Source: Argopecten irradians (taxonomy: Eukaryota; Mollusca; Bivalvia; Pectinida; Pectinidae). Taken from it: a DNA stretch of 64,000 bases. The notes under the pieces are model-generated. The model was not told the origin of the DNA and searched no databases. It worked only from the letters and a program-made list of their open reading frames with translations. Shown piece after piece: positions 25,318-37,302 of this stretch. The first letter of the stretch is position 1; every line of letters starts with the position of its first letter. The position numbers and the translations under genes are program-made. Location: contig NC_091144.1 in assembly GCF_041381155.1 (NCBI RefSeq), positions 5,551,501-5,615,500 on the forward strand, in the 5' to 3' direction.

Positions 25318-27300
25318 GCATAATATCCACAAATATAAAAATATCCAAACACAAAAATATTAACACACAAAATATCATATAAACACACAAAATATAAACA
25401 CACAAAAATATCCATACACAAAATATCAACACATAAAATATCCGTCCACAAAATATCATATAAACACACAAAATATAAACGTACAAAAATATCACCACAA
25501 AAAATATCCACACACAATATATCAACAAACAAAATATCCACACACAAAATATCAACACACAAAAAATCCACACACAAAAATTCCGCACACAAAATATCAA
25601 CACAAGAAATGTAAAAGCACAAAATATCCACGCACAAAAATACACAAAAATATCAACACATAAAATATCAGCACTCAAAATTTCCACACACAAAATATCC
25701 ACACATAAAATGTCATATTCACACACAAAATATCCACACACAAAATATCAACACACAAAATATCAACACACAAAATATCAAATCAAAAAATTATCACACA
25801 CAAAAATATCAACACATAAAATATCATATCAACACACAAAATATAAACACACAAAATATTAACGCATAAAATATCTTATCAACACAAAAATATCCACACA
25901 CAAAATATCAAAACACAAAATACCATCTCAGAAAATATCCACACACAAAATATCAACACACAAACTATCCACACAAAATATCATATCAACATACAAAATA
26001 TTAACACACAAAATATCAATACACAAAATATCAAAACACAAAATATCAAAACACAAAATACCATCACAGAAAATATCCACACACAAAATATCCACACACA
26101 AAATATCCACACACAAAATATCAACACTCAAAATATTAACACACAAAAAATCATATCAACACACAAAATATCAACACACAAAATATCAACACACACAAAT
26201 ATCATATAACACACACAAATATCATATAAACGCACAAAATATCATATAAACACACAAAATATCAACACACAAAATATCAAAACACAAAAATATCAACACT
26301 CAAAATATCAACACACAAAATGTCAACACACAAATTACCAACACACAAAATATCAACACTCAAAATATCAACACACAAAATATCAACACTCAAAATATCA
26401 ACACTCAAAATATCAACACACAAAATACCAACATACGAAATGTCATATCAACACACAAAATATCAACAAACAACATATCCACACACAAAATATCAACACA
26501 CAAAATACCAACACACAAAATGACAACACACAAAATATCATATCAACACACAAAATATCAACACACAAAATATCAACAAACAACATATCAACACACAAAA
26601 TATCAACACTCAAAATATCAACACACAAAATGTCAACACACAAAATACCAACACACAAAATACCAACACACAAAATATCAACACACAAAATATCAACACA
26701 CAAAATATCAACACACAAAATATCAACACACAAAATACCAACACACAAAATACCAACACACAAAATATCATATCAACACACAAAATATCAACACACAAAA
26801 TATCAACAAACAACATATCCACACACAAAATATCAACAAACAAAATACCAACACACAAAATGACAACACACAAAATATCATATCAACACACAAAATACCA
26901 ACACACAAAATGACAACACACAAAATTTCATATCAACACACAAAATATCAACAAACAACATATCCACACACAAAATATCAACACACAAAATATCAACACA
27001 CAAAATACCAACATACGAAATGTCATATCAACACACAAAATATCAACAAACAACATATCCACACACAAAATATCAACACACAAAATACCAACACACAAAA
27101 TGACAACACACAAAATACCAACACACAAAATGACAACACACAAAATTTCATATCAACACACAAAATATCAACACACAAAATATCAACAAACAACATATCC
27201 ACACACAAAATATCAACACACAAAATACCAACACACAAAATGTCAACACACAAAATCAACACAAAAAAATATCAACACACGAAAATATCAACGCACGGAA
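25318..27300. repeat. 15-bp minisatellite array, about 130 units, G-depleted plus strand
   Basis: The unit is aacacacaaaatatc, with variants aaaacca, aaaatgaca, caaacaacatatcc and an extra 'atcat' insertion that recurs at intervals. Left units are diverged; right units (26280-27260) are nearly identical and show higher-order blocks of roughly 150-170 bp. The plus strand is almost without G, so the array is strongly strand-asymmetric. Open frames of up to 264 codons (HTKYQ or HTKIS repeats forward, DILCV reverse) follow from the 15-bp period and are not called as genes. Confidence 0.95.
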
Positions 27301-27551
27301 ATGTCTGCACATAATAACACAATCATAAAATTAGAGGAAAATGATAACAGAACAATAATAAAGATAAAACAGTATACTGTCTGAGCAAGCTCAACTCAGT
27401 ATCACGTTTTTTACGATATTTTAAGAAGTTCTGGGTCGAATACGTGTCATTTTAATTCATATAGCAGTCTGAAATGTGGAACTTTCTGGAATATTCGTAT
27501 AAACTCATTTATTTTTCTAAAGAGTTCTGGCACTGATATCAATAGCAAATG

Positions 27552-27861
27552 TTAAAGATGCTCCACCGCCGACAGAGCATAAAAGATATTCATCACTTGA
27601 ACAATAATTGGTGTTTAATCGTGTATATATATGTCTAATTAACACAAAAAATGATATAGAATAATTTATTTCGCCTTTGGTGCATGCGCAATTAATTATT
27701 TTTCTGATTTTTAACTTGAAGTAAAATTAGAAGCTCATACTCTTCAATAATGACAATGGTGTAAAGTCAGTAACTTTTGTAACCGAAGAAAAATACTAAA
27801 TCGTCTACTCATGTTTTTGATAGTGAAAAATTATCATTTGTCAGCGATGGAGCAACTTTAA
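27552..27861. mobile_element. TTAA-flanked MITE, about 310 bp
   Basis: Begins TTAAAGATGCTCCACCGCCG at 27552 and ends with the inverted form CGATGGAGCAACTTTAA at 27861. The terminal repeats match at about 20 of 23 positions and both outer tetranucleotides are TTAA. The interior is AT-rich with no coding capacity. The ends resemble a repeat I recall from bivalve sequences. Confidence 0.7.
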
Positions 27862-29441
27862 GTGAGCTTTATGGAGAGTTTAGATCTGTTTCATGTGAAC
27901 GATGAATGAAGAGGGCACTCAATATGCATGGTGTGCGGATGGCGGTAAAGGAACTTAATTAAAGTGATATCCAAGATGAAGAGGGGAAATACGTCTTCAT
28001 TGAGCAGAAGGACAAGTAGTATTTATCAATTAGGTCATGATACCAACCATAAAACTTCCCCTCAGTCTTCTTAAACCTGATCCAGTTATAATAACATTGC
28101 ATGGATAGCCATTCCTTAAAGCCTCAGATAACATGATATAGATATCAGGAATATATATCCATAGATAAATATTTAACACCATTGCTCACATAATTAAAAT
28201 TTCGCAAATACACGCACTAATTAAAGCACGACTATCAAGAAATGTTTGAAATTAATAGTGGATCAGAAATGATAATCGTAAGACTCGATCAACCGTTAAC
28301 TACCTTTGTTATCCCCCCACAGCAAGTTACTATAGCATGACCTACTCAGCGGGATCCGGAAAGTGGAATACAAATCTGACCTGAATTTACACATTCCAAA
28401 AAGCCATGTGTTTATGTCACTCACTACACTAAATAATTTTGTAAATCTAACATGTCTGTTTGTCATTTGAAACTGAGAAAACGAAAGTCGTTGTCGCTAT
28501 TTAGATACATTGTAGTAGTATTTCTATGACAGCGGTCCAGACACCTTAGCGCACACAAAAACTAACTGTAACGAAACAGTACGAAAAACGCATTACAGTG
28601 TGACCTGACAAGATGCAAAAATCAAACTCAATTGCTACCCCAGTTTTAAACCAAAATGTAAGTTCTATTTTCCATAGTCGTACAAATGTAATCGCTTATT
28701 TAATATTCGTTTAGTAACTTCAACATGGTAATACAAAAAAAAACTATAATGTCCCCTCAAAGAGACTTCTGAATAAGAACGATGTAAATAAAGCAGTTTG
28801 CTCCGTCGGTGCAAGTGACATCTGCTTCCGTATCCGCCCTAGCTGTCTAGATCAGACATGGTTATGTCAAATGTCAAAATTAATAACGCTGCACGCCCGA
28901 ATATGGTGTTAATAAAGCAGAATGTATATAGTATGACTCTCATTAATGGTATAGTTATGATTATTCGATGCTATTAAATGTAAGTTTTATCATTAATCGT
29001 TTTGTCATGAATATGTTAGCTAGAATGATATTATCTCATAAATCTGTTATTTTTTGAAATACCAAATTCTAAGCAATTCAAAGTCTAAGTGTATAGCCTA
29101 AAAAGAGCGACGAAACACTAATCAGACAGAAATTAACAGATTTTGCCTTTAATGATAATCGACCGAATTCAAAATGCTACAATTTTTTTGTTTATTATTT
29201 AACTTGATTTTTTTACATGCAATTAAGGGTTTAAAAGCATCACCTGCAATATATAAAAACGCATATATGTGACAGTCTAGTAATGAAAATAAAACTTTAT
29301 TTAAAGAGGATTACATGCTCAGCCAAAGGCTAATCTACCCTAAGGTCCTCAAAGGTTAGAACAGCATTTTATGGTTAGAAAAAATACATTTTACATGAAT
29401 ATTAATAACATCAGAGTCACGTGAGTCTTACCCTCGGAAAC
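27862..29441. other. No recognisable gene or repeat
   Basis: AT-rich sequence between the MITE and the 17-bp array. Nothing supportable was seen on either strand. Confidence 0.4.
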
Positions 29442-29813
29442 CTAGTGTCTAAACTCAACTAGTGTCTAAACTCCACTAGTGTGTAAACTTAACTAGTGTC
29501 TAAACTCCACTAGTGTGTAAACTTAACTAGTGTCTAAACTCCACTAGTGTGTAAACTCCACTAGTGTGTAAACTTAACTAGTGTCTAAACTCCACTAGTG
29601 TCTAAACTCCACTAGTGTGTAAACTCCACTAGTGTGTAAACTCCACTAGTGTGTAAACTTAACTAGTGTCTAAACTCCACTAGTGTGTAAACTCCACTAG
29701 TGTCTAAACTCCACTAGTGTGTAAACTCCACTAGTGTGTAAACTTAACTAGTGTCTAAACTCCACTAGTGTGTAAACTCCACTAGTGTGTAAACTCCACT
29801 AGTGTGTAAACTT
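29442..29813. repeat. 17-bp minisatellite, about 22 units
   Basis: The unit is taaactccactagtgtg, with two main variants (ccactagtgtg and taactagtgtc) that alternate in blocks. Every unit contains the palindrome ACTAGT. Confidence 0.95.
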
Positions 29814-31363
29814 TACTATACGTCCCGTTTATGTCGGGTAACTGGCAATGCATCAGTCAATCAGATAGCCCTATATTATCATTAAGATACTTGTTAAATA
29901 CATCATTGATAAGTGAACTATTACACACTGTATATCACAGTCAGCGTTAATTACAAGTATCACAGAATGCACAAACAATAGTTGCACAAAGTTGATTTGT
30001 CACTTAAATGGTATTACTACCGCATAATGTATATATCAATTATCATTATTTAACATGGGGTCGTTTAATCATCTCGTTTCTAATATATGAATCTATTGCT
30101 ATGTCCTTACAAAACACTTGGGTAAACTTGATTATAACTTTTAGTTTCACTACATATCCAAATTCGTGAAAATAAACAGAAGAGACTGTTTTCACTATAC
30201 AGACATCTGATATGGAACGGATGATTCCAAAAAACAACCAAATGCTACAAAATTTCCCAAACTAAAACGTATTTAATTGATTTTGACCGAACATTTCTCG
30301 AGTATTAAGTAAAAATTGGAAGGAACATCGTGACACCTATTAATGTCAGCTATGCATTCATACTGTAAGTATAAAATTACATTTTACTTTTTTATAGTTA
30401 GTATATCTGAGCGATGTATGTATTCGGTGGGTGGTAACAATAGTGTTTGCCGTAGAATTAGGACAAACAATAGGAAAAGGTCTAAATAATACATAGCGTA
30501 TGACTTAAGATATCGGTGATTCAGTGTTTGTGAGTTGAAAGATACATTGAAGTATTTTCGAGGTGTCTCCGCTTTTTGTTGGAAGGTGAGAAGAAGAAAT
30601 TTTAAGACTGTATCATAATTGTTTATTCGGTTTAATCTTCCGAGTTGATGTCCCATTCGCCAATGCCTCAGTAGAAATACTCGCAATATACATGTAAACC
30701 CAATGAATGTTCATATTCTGGTCACCTAGTTCTCATAGGATTTTATTTACTACAGTGTTTTACTTTTAATGTACCACTGAAGCATTGATGTCAATCTGTT
30801 ATTTTTTTCCTTTGATTTTTTTTTATATTTTATATTCTGCATCATATTCCATTACAAAACATTATCTCTTTGGGGACTGAAAATACTCGAAAACTGTTTG
30901 AATATACGAAGTGAGGTTTTATAAAGGTTTGCAACCAAATGATTTATTTCGGAGACTATAATTGAAAACATTTACACACATTTACTGAGTAGTCTTATAT
31001 GATTCCAAACATAGAACATTTTGGTTCATTAGTAACAGCGTAGCATGCCTACAATGTATTATGACGTCACTTTGAAGTTCTGTATAATACAAGATACGAA
31101 AAACAACCAGAACAGTGCATTTAAACAACAGATAAAATATATTTTAAAATGTTTTACTTATAAACTCCTGGTCATTGCTCAAACATACACAGAAATCTTC
31201 ACTCACAAATGTACACATATTTCTTTTTTTATCATAAAACACATTTTTGCATAGAATACAATTTAGGATTCCTTTCGTAAACCTGAGTCAGTAAGTGGTG
31301 GGTTACATGTGTCGGACGATGTAGTCGCAATCTAAACATAATAATAATGATTCATTTTTTCAG
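29814..31363. other. No supported exon; upstream of candidate cytokine B
   Basis: AT-rich DNA. The short first exon and promoter of the plus-strand gene starting at 31364 should lie here. A consensus donor GTAAGT is seen at 31291, but no ATG-led frame leads into it, so no exon is assigned. Confidence 0.4.
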
Positions 31364-31680
31364 ACTTTGGTATCTGTTTCGTTGTGCTAATCTTGCCATG
31401 CGCACAAACCAGACCCGCAAACAGGACAACGAGTAACCTTGACGATCATCGCTGGAACCATCCCTGCTCTGCTAATTCACTTCCGGTTCTTCACGCAATT
31501 GTCATCAGCGTTTTGCCTGCGAATCAAGAACTTCCAGACTATGACATCAGGCGGATTCTATCGTCATCTCTAATGATAATAAAGGAAACGATTGAAATAG
31601 TAAATTCAGCATTGGTCACGATTGAAGGAAACATACCTCACTCCCCCTATCACACAACTGCCAGGAACATGATCGACGTG
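31364..31680 (+). CDS. Candidate helical cytokine B, signal peptide and helix A exon
   Basis: The acceptor ..ttttttcag ends at 31363 and the donor GTG|GTATGT follows 31680. The exon opens with two bases (phase 1 intron) and ends in phase 0, as in candidate A. It begins with a hydrophobic core, FGICFVVLILPCAQ, read as the rest of a signal peptide. An N-R-T glycosylation site follows, then a Cys (HPCSAN), then helix-prone sequence around DIRRILSSSLMIIKETIEIV. It gives 105 codons. The initiating Met is not in this exon; the start is expected in a short upstream exon. The product is inferred to be a secreted four-helix signalling protein. Alternatives are another small secreted helical protein such as a saposin-like or lineage-specific effector. 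Confidence 0.6.
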
Positions 31681-31840
31681 GTATGTTTGAGAGTAATAAA
31701 ATCATGATTTCAAAAAAAGGATTTAAAAGCACTGAATCCAATAGAAAAATAAGGTATTGTTTCCATACTTACGGAACGGTACTGTAGAATATAAAATGTT
31801 ATATAATATGACGTTGATCATTGGAACGTCATTATTTCAG

Positions 31841-31942
31841 ACAACCTCCCGAGTGAGCTGTAGCGACATGACAGACTTGATAAGCAGAGTTTTCTATGAC
31901 GGGTTCCCGAGATGTTCCATACAAAATCTCTGTACTCCAGAT
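31841..31942 (+). CDS. Candidate helical cytokine B, short middle exon
   Basis: A 102-nt exon between acceptor ..ttatttcag (31840) and donor GAT|GTAAGT, phase 0 on both sides. It encodes 34 residues with three Cys and the sequence MTDLISRVFYDGFPRC. The GFP lies in the same place as in the 31-codon exon at 7000-7092. Extra Cys residues (VSC, PRC, NLC) are absent from candidate A, so disulphide patterns probably differ. Confidence 0.65.
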
Positions 31943-32859
31943 GTAAGTATGATTAATAAAACCAGCATAACAAACAAAACTTTGATGGCGGATAGTTAGC
32001 AGAAATTAAATTCGTGTAATAAATCTGAAATACGATAAACAGATTAAGCCACGCGAGAAATAACAAGTTGAAAACCATTTTTAACTTTAGTTAGTACTTG
32101 TATCATTCTGTAATTTTTTTGTAATGTAAAGAAACATTTTCCTGCCATGTATACGCTTAAATGTGTTATGGGATTCATATTTTTGTCTTCTTTCTACCGA
32201 TTCTTTGTTGTCAGTGCCTCATATTCTCTATAGTAAGGTAGAGTTCTGTCCCTTATGGTCCAATGACAATGATGGTTTCTGTACCTGTTGAGCCTTCAGT
32301 ACCCAGAAAATAGGAGAATGACTCGCCGGATGTAAATATTTTGTGTTCATGGCGTTCATACACAAATATCACTCTATATATACAAAACAAAAGTAATAAC
32401 TGCCGACAGCATAAAATCATTACACCTGAATAAACCTTCTATTTTGAGTCCCCGAAGAGAACGTCGATCATTTCATTTCATTTACATTCAATCAAGCTTT
32501 CAGTTGATTTGAAAATTTCATATGGTATAAAAAGTGAGTTTCCTGATTGTAACGTACAATAACTTCCTGTTTATGTGTAGTTCACACGTATGTACGTTCC
32601 ATATTTATTCTTCGACTACTACTGAAAGATATACATCTCTTTCGCTCTGAGAATTATTTTAACCTCAGAATAAATCATAATAGTTATTTCAATGTGAAGT
32701 ATTTATACAGCAACTTACTTTACAGCGTTGGCATTAACACTAGTATGCATCTGAGGAAAAATACGAATTGAAAATGAAATATGTTTCAGAGAACACAAAA
32801 TGTGGTGCAAATACGCCAGAATCCATCTTTATAGTATTCATTTGGTTTGGTGTATTATA

Positions 32860-32985
32860 TGAACGTCCTATTAACGTCCTAGGGTCATTTAAGGGCCTCC
32901 TGTGTGTGTGATGTGTGTGTGTGTAACGTCCTATTAACGTCCTAGGGTCATTTAAGGGCCTCCTGTGTGTGTGGTTTCTTGCGTG
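32860..32985. repeat. Bivalve-type dispersed repeat, duplicated, with GT-rich tract
   Basis: Two copies of 'cgtcctattaacgtcctagg' plus 'gtcatttaagggcctcctg', about 60 bp apart and separated by (TG)n. This word closely resembles a repeat I recall as abundant in bivalve genomes. Lies in the last intron of candidate cytokine B. Confidence 0.65.
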
Positions 32986-33104
32986 TGTGAAGTGCGAGGT
33001 GCGTGTTTTGAAAGACTCTTGTATATCTGTGATGTGATTTACTCTTACCCTTTTTACTTGTTACCTTTACTTATAATATTCGAAATGTTTTCATATATTT
33101 TCAG

Positions 33105-33458
33105 GTATACCGGCTGGAGATGTGTTACGAAGACCTACAGCTGACAGTGATAGCTCTGGAACGACTGGCACTCGGCAGTATACACCAATGGAGAGCTCAG
33201 TTCCCCTCTGAGGATGTCAACAGATTAATCACTAAAATATACGAAGTCATGTGTTTCTTTCTCGACGTGAAGACAGTTTTACAGAACAGAGTGGATTTGG
33301 GTGAATTCTATTCTTTATCAAATGGTAGATTTGAGGAGGTCGGAACAATGAGTGGGAGTGATTTCCAAGAACTGTCGTATATATCACTGCGGGGGATGAA
33401 GAAACTACTGTCACATCTAAAATCTATCATCGACATTCGAATCAGTATTCTCCAATGA
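33105..33458 (+). CDS. Candidate helical cytokine B, last exon (helices B to D)
   Basis: The acceptor ..atattttcag ends at 33104. The exon opens GTA in phase 0 and runs 117 codons to TGA at 33456-33458. Three long helix-prone segments are visible: YEDLQLTVIALERLALG; NRLITKIYEVMCFFLDVKTV; and a C-terminal segment, ELSYISLRGMKKLLSHLKSI, that ends in SILQ. Between the last two is a polar, Gly-rich loop, as in the long C-D crossover of long-chain cytokines. The pattern [FY]E[GD]LQ followed by A..RLA is shared with the last exon of candidate A. Spliced length from the three visible exons is 256 codons. A 34-bp minisatellite starts at the last base of the stop codon, so it forms the beginning of the 3' UTR. 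Confidence 0.65.
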   Translation, partial: VYRLEMCYEDLQLTVIALERLALGSIHQWRAQFPSEDVNRLITKIYEVMCFFLDVKTVLQNRVDLGEFYSLSNGRFEEVGTMSGSDFQELSYISLRGMKKLLSHLKSIIDIRISILQ

Positions 33459-33593
33459 TGTCTTAGAGGTGCAAACATTGAATTATATCGGTTGTCTTAG
33501 AGGTACAAACATTGAATTATATCGGATGTCTTAGAGGTGCAAACATTGAATTATATCGGATGTCTTAGAGGTACAAACATTGAAATATATCGG
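33458..33593. repeat. 34-bp minisatellite in 3' UTR, four units
   Basis: Four units of atgtcttagaggtgcaaaca plus ttgaattatatcgg. They differ only at the gtg/gta position and in single bases, and begin at the stop codon of candidate cytokine B. Confidence 0.9.
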
Positions 33594-34399
33594 AGTTCAT
33601 GACATAACAAAACAAAGAGGAAACCTCGATATCTGTATACATTGTAGTCATTTATGAGTATTTTTTTATTTTAATTTTACTGTTTTACACCAGATATCAA
33701 AACAGTATCTTCCAAGTTTGTGTTCAAGTGTGTTATGTAACCGTATCTGCTGCACCAGTTTTATTTCTTTTAAACTCATAAGTGAGAAATGTAATAGCAA
33801 TGAAGTCCTCCCATATCCGTTTGGATAACACTTTATTTTTATTATTCTTTCTGTTATTTCGCTGTTAGTATAAGAAAGTTATGTACCAATTGTTTTTTAA
33901 ATATTTCAAAAATTTCCTTTAACTTTTTGTTTTTTCCAAAATAGGATATTTATGCTTCCCTTACCAAAAATATCATAATGATTATAAACATAATTTTTCA
34001 TGCTTTTCGAATTCAATTTTGATTATTTGTTTCCGAATGAAATAAACAAAACACACAAGAAACTTCATACGAACATAAATACGTTCTTTATGTATAAGAC
34101 ATATGATTTTCGCATCGCATACGACTTTGTACAACATATCGCCAACATTGTCATATGTTATGAGAGTGATCTCCCGTTCATCTATATTAAAATCACACTT
34201 CTTGGTTTGATGTTGATATTCTATTATCATTTGTTGATATTTGATTACACATGTGTGTATATACTTTGTTATTACTAGTCTTCTTTTATTCAAACTAAGA
34301 AAAAACAACATGTATGCTCCTTGGCAAACCTAGAGCATTACATACTGCAGGAGTTTTAGAGCTAGAATAAGACAATTACATATTAAACGCAGTCACTAC
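33594..34399. other. 3' flank of candidate cytokine B
   Basis: AT-rich, T-run-rich sequence. A plus-strand AATAAA near 34041 could end the transcript, but it is about 580 bp from the stop and not certain. Open frames here on either strand show no recognisable features. Confidence 0.35.
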
Positions 34400-35275
34400 A
34401 TAAAAAGTGCTAGGAGTACACATCGATCACACCCTTGGTTGGAATGAACAAGTCAATAAGGTTTACTCTAAATTGGCTACTAGATTAGCCCTCCTCAGAA
34501 AATTAAATACCTATTTGTCAAAATACGCGAAACTGTTGTATTATTATGCTTACATCTCACCAATTCTTGACTATGCGTCTATTGTCTGGGGAAATTGTAC
34601 TAAAGAACAGATAAAACAATTAACAAAAATTCAAAAGCAGGCATTGAGAATAATTCTTAATAAACCACCTCTCACACCTTCTAAGGAAATGTTTAATGAA
34701 CTCAAAATACTACCTTTTGAGTATAAAATCAAATACCACATGTGTGTTAAAATATAAATCAATTCACGGAGTGGCCCCTGAATACATATCAACATTATTT
34801 ACACCAGTCTCATCCAGCTGTTCGTAAGGTCTAAGGTCAGCCTGTGCTCCCAAAGCCTCGTACAGAACTAATGAAAAAGCCATTTAGCTACTCTGGAGTG
34901 ATTAACTGGAATTTATTACCCAGGCAAATTAAAGAATGTGCGCCACTTGCTAATTTTAAATACCGATTAAAAATGCATTTATTGCAAATGTATATTGAAA
35001 TTGTTTAAATGTTGTAAACAACACAATCGATATCCTGTCCTTAAATATTATGTGATGTATTTATTTTTACTTTGATTCATTTAACTAGATTTCTAGTCGT
35101 AGCTGATACACATATAAATGTAAATGTTTTTCGTGTGTTTTTTTTTTAATAATTACCTTAGATTTATTTCTATCTATACATGTATAATATGTCATATTAT
35201 TGTTTATTGTATTGCATGCTTTTGTGTCGAGGCTCAATGGGTCATCGACGTTTAAATAAAGTTATTATTATTATT
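34400..35275 (+). pseudogene. LINE fragment (CR1/L2-like reverse transcriptase C-terminus and 3' end)
   Basis: An open frame at 34407-34757 encodes the region after the reverse-transcriptase core. It opens LGVHIDHTLGWNEQVNKV, followed by YAYISPILDYASIVWGN and then IQKQALRIIL, the standard order in jockey, CR1 and L2 type LINEs. Downstream the frame is lost, but related sequence continues ('HGVAPEYIS..' and 'WNLLP'-like words) to about 35000. The 3' end at about 35250-35275 has AATAAA followed by (ATT)n, a typical LINE tail. The 5' part, including the catalytic FADD box, is missing: a 5'-truncated dead copy. Confidence 0.75.
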
Positions 35276-37302
35276 GTGAAAGTGTTACTTAAACCAAGTA
35301 AATAAAGTATCATTTTACTATTGTTTTTTGTTTTGTTAAATTGAAACCAAACGACTTTGACTAAAATAATATGCTGACAAATACAAAACTTTATTTTAGA
35401 AATAGCATCAACTAAGATAAAACGACGTTAGGCCTTATTCATAAGTTTATCTTCATTTTATATGTATGTTTTACCAAAAATATCCAGAGATTCTAATAAA
35501 AGAGTATGTATTTATCCAGTCTGTGTCGTAAAAGGCATGATTAAGAAATTAATATACGGTCGTGGGGTTTTTTTTCTTCGAAAGGTAATAAAAATAAATT
35601 AGTTATATTTACTGTAAAGAAATCAAACATGTGAAAATCTTTAATTTTCTTTTATTTCGACATATTTTTTTCTTTCTTTTTCATCTTCTAAAATCGATTT
35701 ATTATTGTCTAATAAAAACACAGTACTAGTATATCACGTATTTGCTGACACCACTAAGCTGCCTCATTTGTGAATTAAACATAGTATTACAAACGTTTGA
35801 AGCCTTTCAACGATATTACTGTTTGCAATATCGTGTTTATACAGAAAGAATACAGTCTATGCAAGTATAATCAGAATTCATGATGACCTCTCAGATAAAA
35901 TACCCGGGTATAAACAGTAGATAACGGTCCCACCTCCTACAACGTGCGGAGCAGTTCAATGTTCGATTCATTGTATATGTTTGATCATCGGAAACCACTT
36001 GATAGCATGGAGAAAATGTGTTAATCCTTAGGAGTCATTATTTTAAGTTCCAAATAGCTGTGTTCCCTTCATAAGCCATAAGAAATATCTTAATAGGAAA
36101 AGTTTATGTTTGAGGCTTACAAGTGGATTATCTTGATTGGACCTGTCATCAAAGATAAAACTCAACTTCAAACTTAAATAAAAATGTCCACTCATTATAA
36201 AATAACTTGGCTCTAAGTATGGTAAAATGTTAAGGCAGTTTTTGTTTTGTAGAAAAACAAAATCTTTCAATTAAAAAACCCAATATAATCTAATGTACAT
36301 GTATTTTTTGAAATTTTTTCAACGAAATTATTCACATGCCCTTTGAAGATATGCTTGTGATGTTACCAAAATATTTTGGTTCAGATGATGCACAAGTATG
36401 AAAGAAAAGTCTTAAAATACATAATGTATTAAATTAGAATCTACTTACTTTTTGTTTGATGATTTAAGTGCAAGAGAGGGACTTATTTTTAATCTAATCC
36501 TATCAATGACGAGTTTTGCTATCGATGAACATTTCAGTGTTTGTAGTATGACATGTACCAATATTTCAGCCTTGACGATGTATTTTTTATCAAAACTCTC
36601 TGTTTTGTTTAAGTTCCGTGAGCCGTAATTGGGCGAAACATTTTGACATGCTATGTTTTCGTTAAAAATCTATTGAAAAACTATAAGTTTCAATGAATTA
36701 ATCTGTGAAAATCATTCCTGACAAATCAAACATATATGATGCCTTATAAACGTTATTTAGTTTTGTACACTAAAAGTTCCTGTTTTATGTTTATGAAAAC
36801 ATACATTGTATCTCCAAAAAGTAACTTTACAATTACAAATAACATTGTAGAAATGTGAATTGAAATTGTAGACCATAACTTGGCTTCATGGTTTGACCAT
36901 ATGTATTCATTTTGCTACACTATAGACGTAAATATCATCGCTTTCAGCAGTACTTCCAAAATTCATTTTAAACTTCGTATATGTCTGAATAATATGTATG
37001 TTTTTGAAATTAAGACGTCAAACAGTAGACAGGTGCTTGTTTGTGTAGAGGAAGGACTAACTATTTTCTCACAGTTAACAGTTTATTACAAATAACAGAT
37101 ATTAAATATTTAAAACAAAAACAGAGACATCATATCATATATGGCGAATCCTAAGGTATCAATTATCTATAATTTCATAGCCAAAAGGTAATGAAAAAAG
37201 TTTGATACATCAAGTTAGATATTAATACTTCATATCATGGATTGATTCCTTTCATTGTATATTGTACAAAACATTAGCGATATTTTCCCCAGAGGCATCT
37301 AC
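35276..37302. other. No recognisable gene
   Basis: AT-rich DNA containing one copy of a dispersed repeat (35872-35996). A minus-strand AATAAA at 37082-37087, about 215 nt beyond the stop of the gene ending at 37303, is a plausible poly(A) signal. Confidence 0.4.
35872..35996. repeat. Dispersed repeat, copy 1 (partner at 54194-54326)
   Basis: Shares 'cggtcccacctcctacaacg' and 'ttgtatatgtttgatcat' and intervening sequence with 54194-54326, at about 85-90% identity by eye. Read on the minus strand, both copies keep an open stretch with SARCRRWDR and LLFIPG. No splice sites are shared, so I do not call an exon. Confidence 0.7.

Noticed and set aside
25236..27384. Open frames on both strands of the 15-bp array
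   Set aside because: Low-complexity five-residue repeats in several frames, set by the 15-bp period.
29442..29813. Possible CRISPR-like array
   Set aside because: Units are contiguous with no unique spacers, and the genome is eukaryotic.
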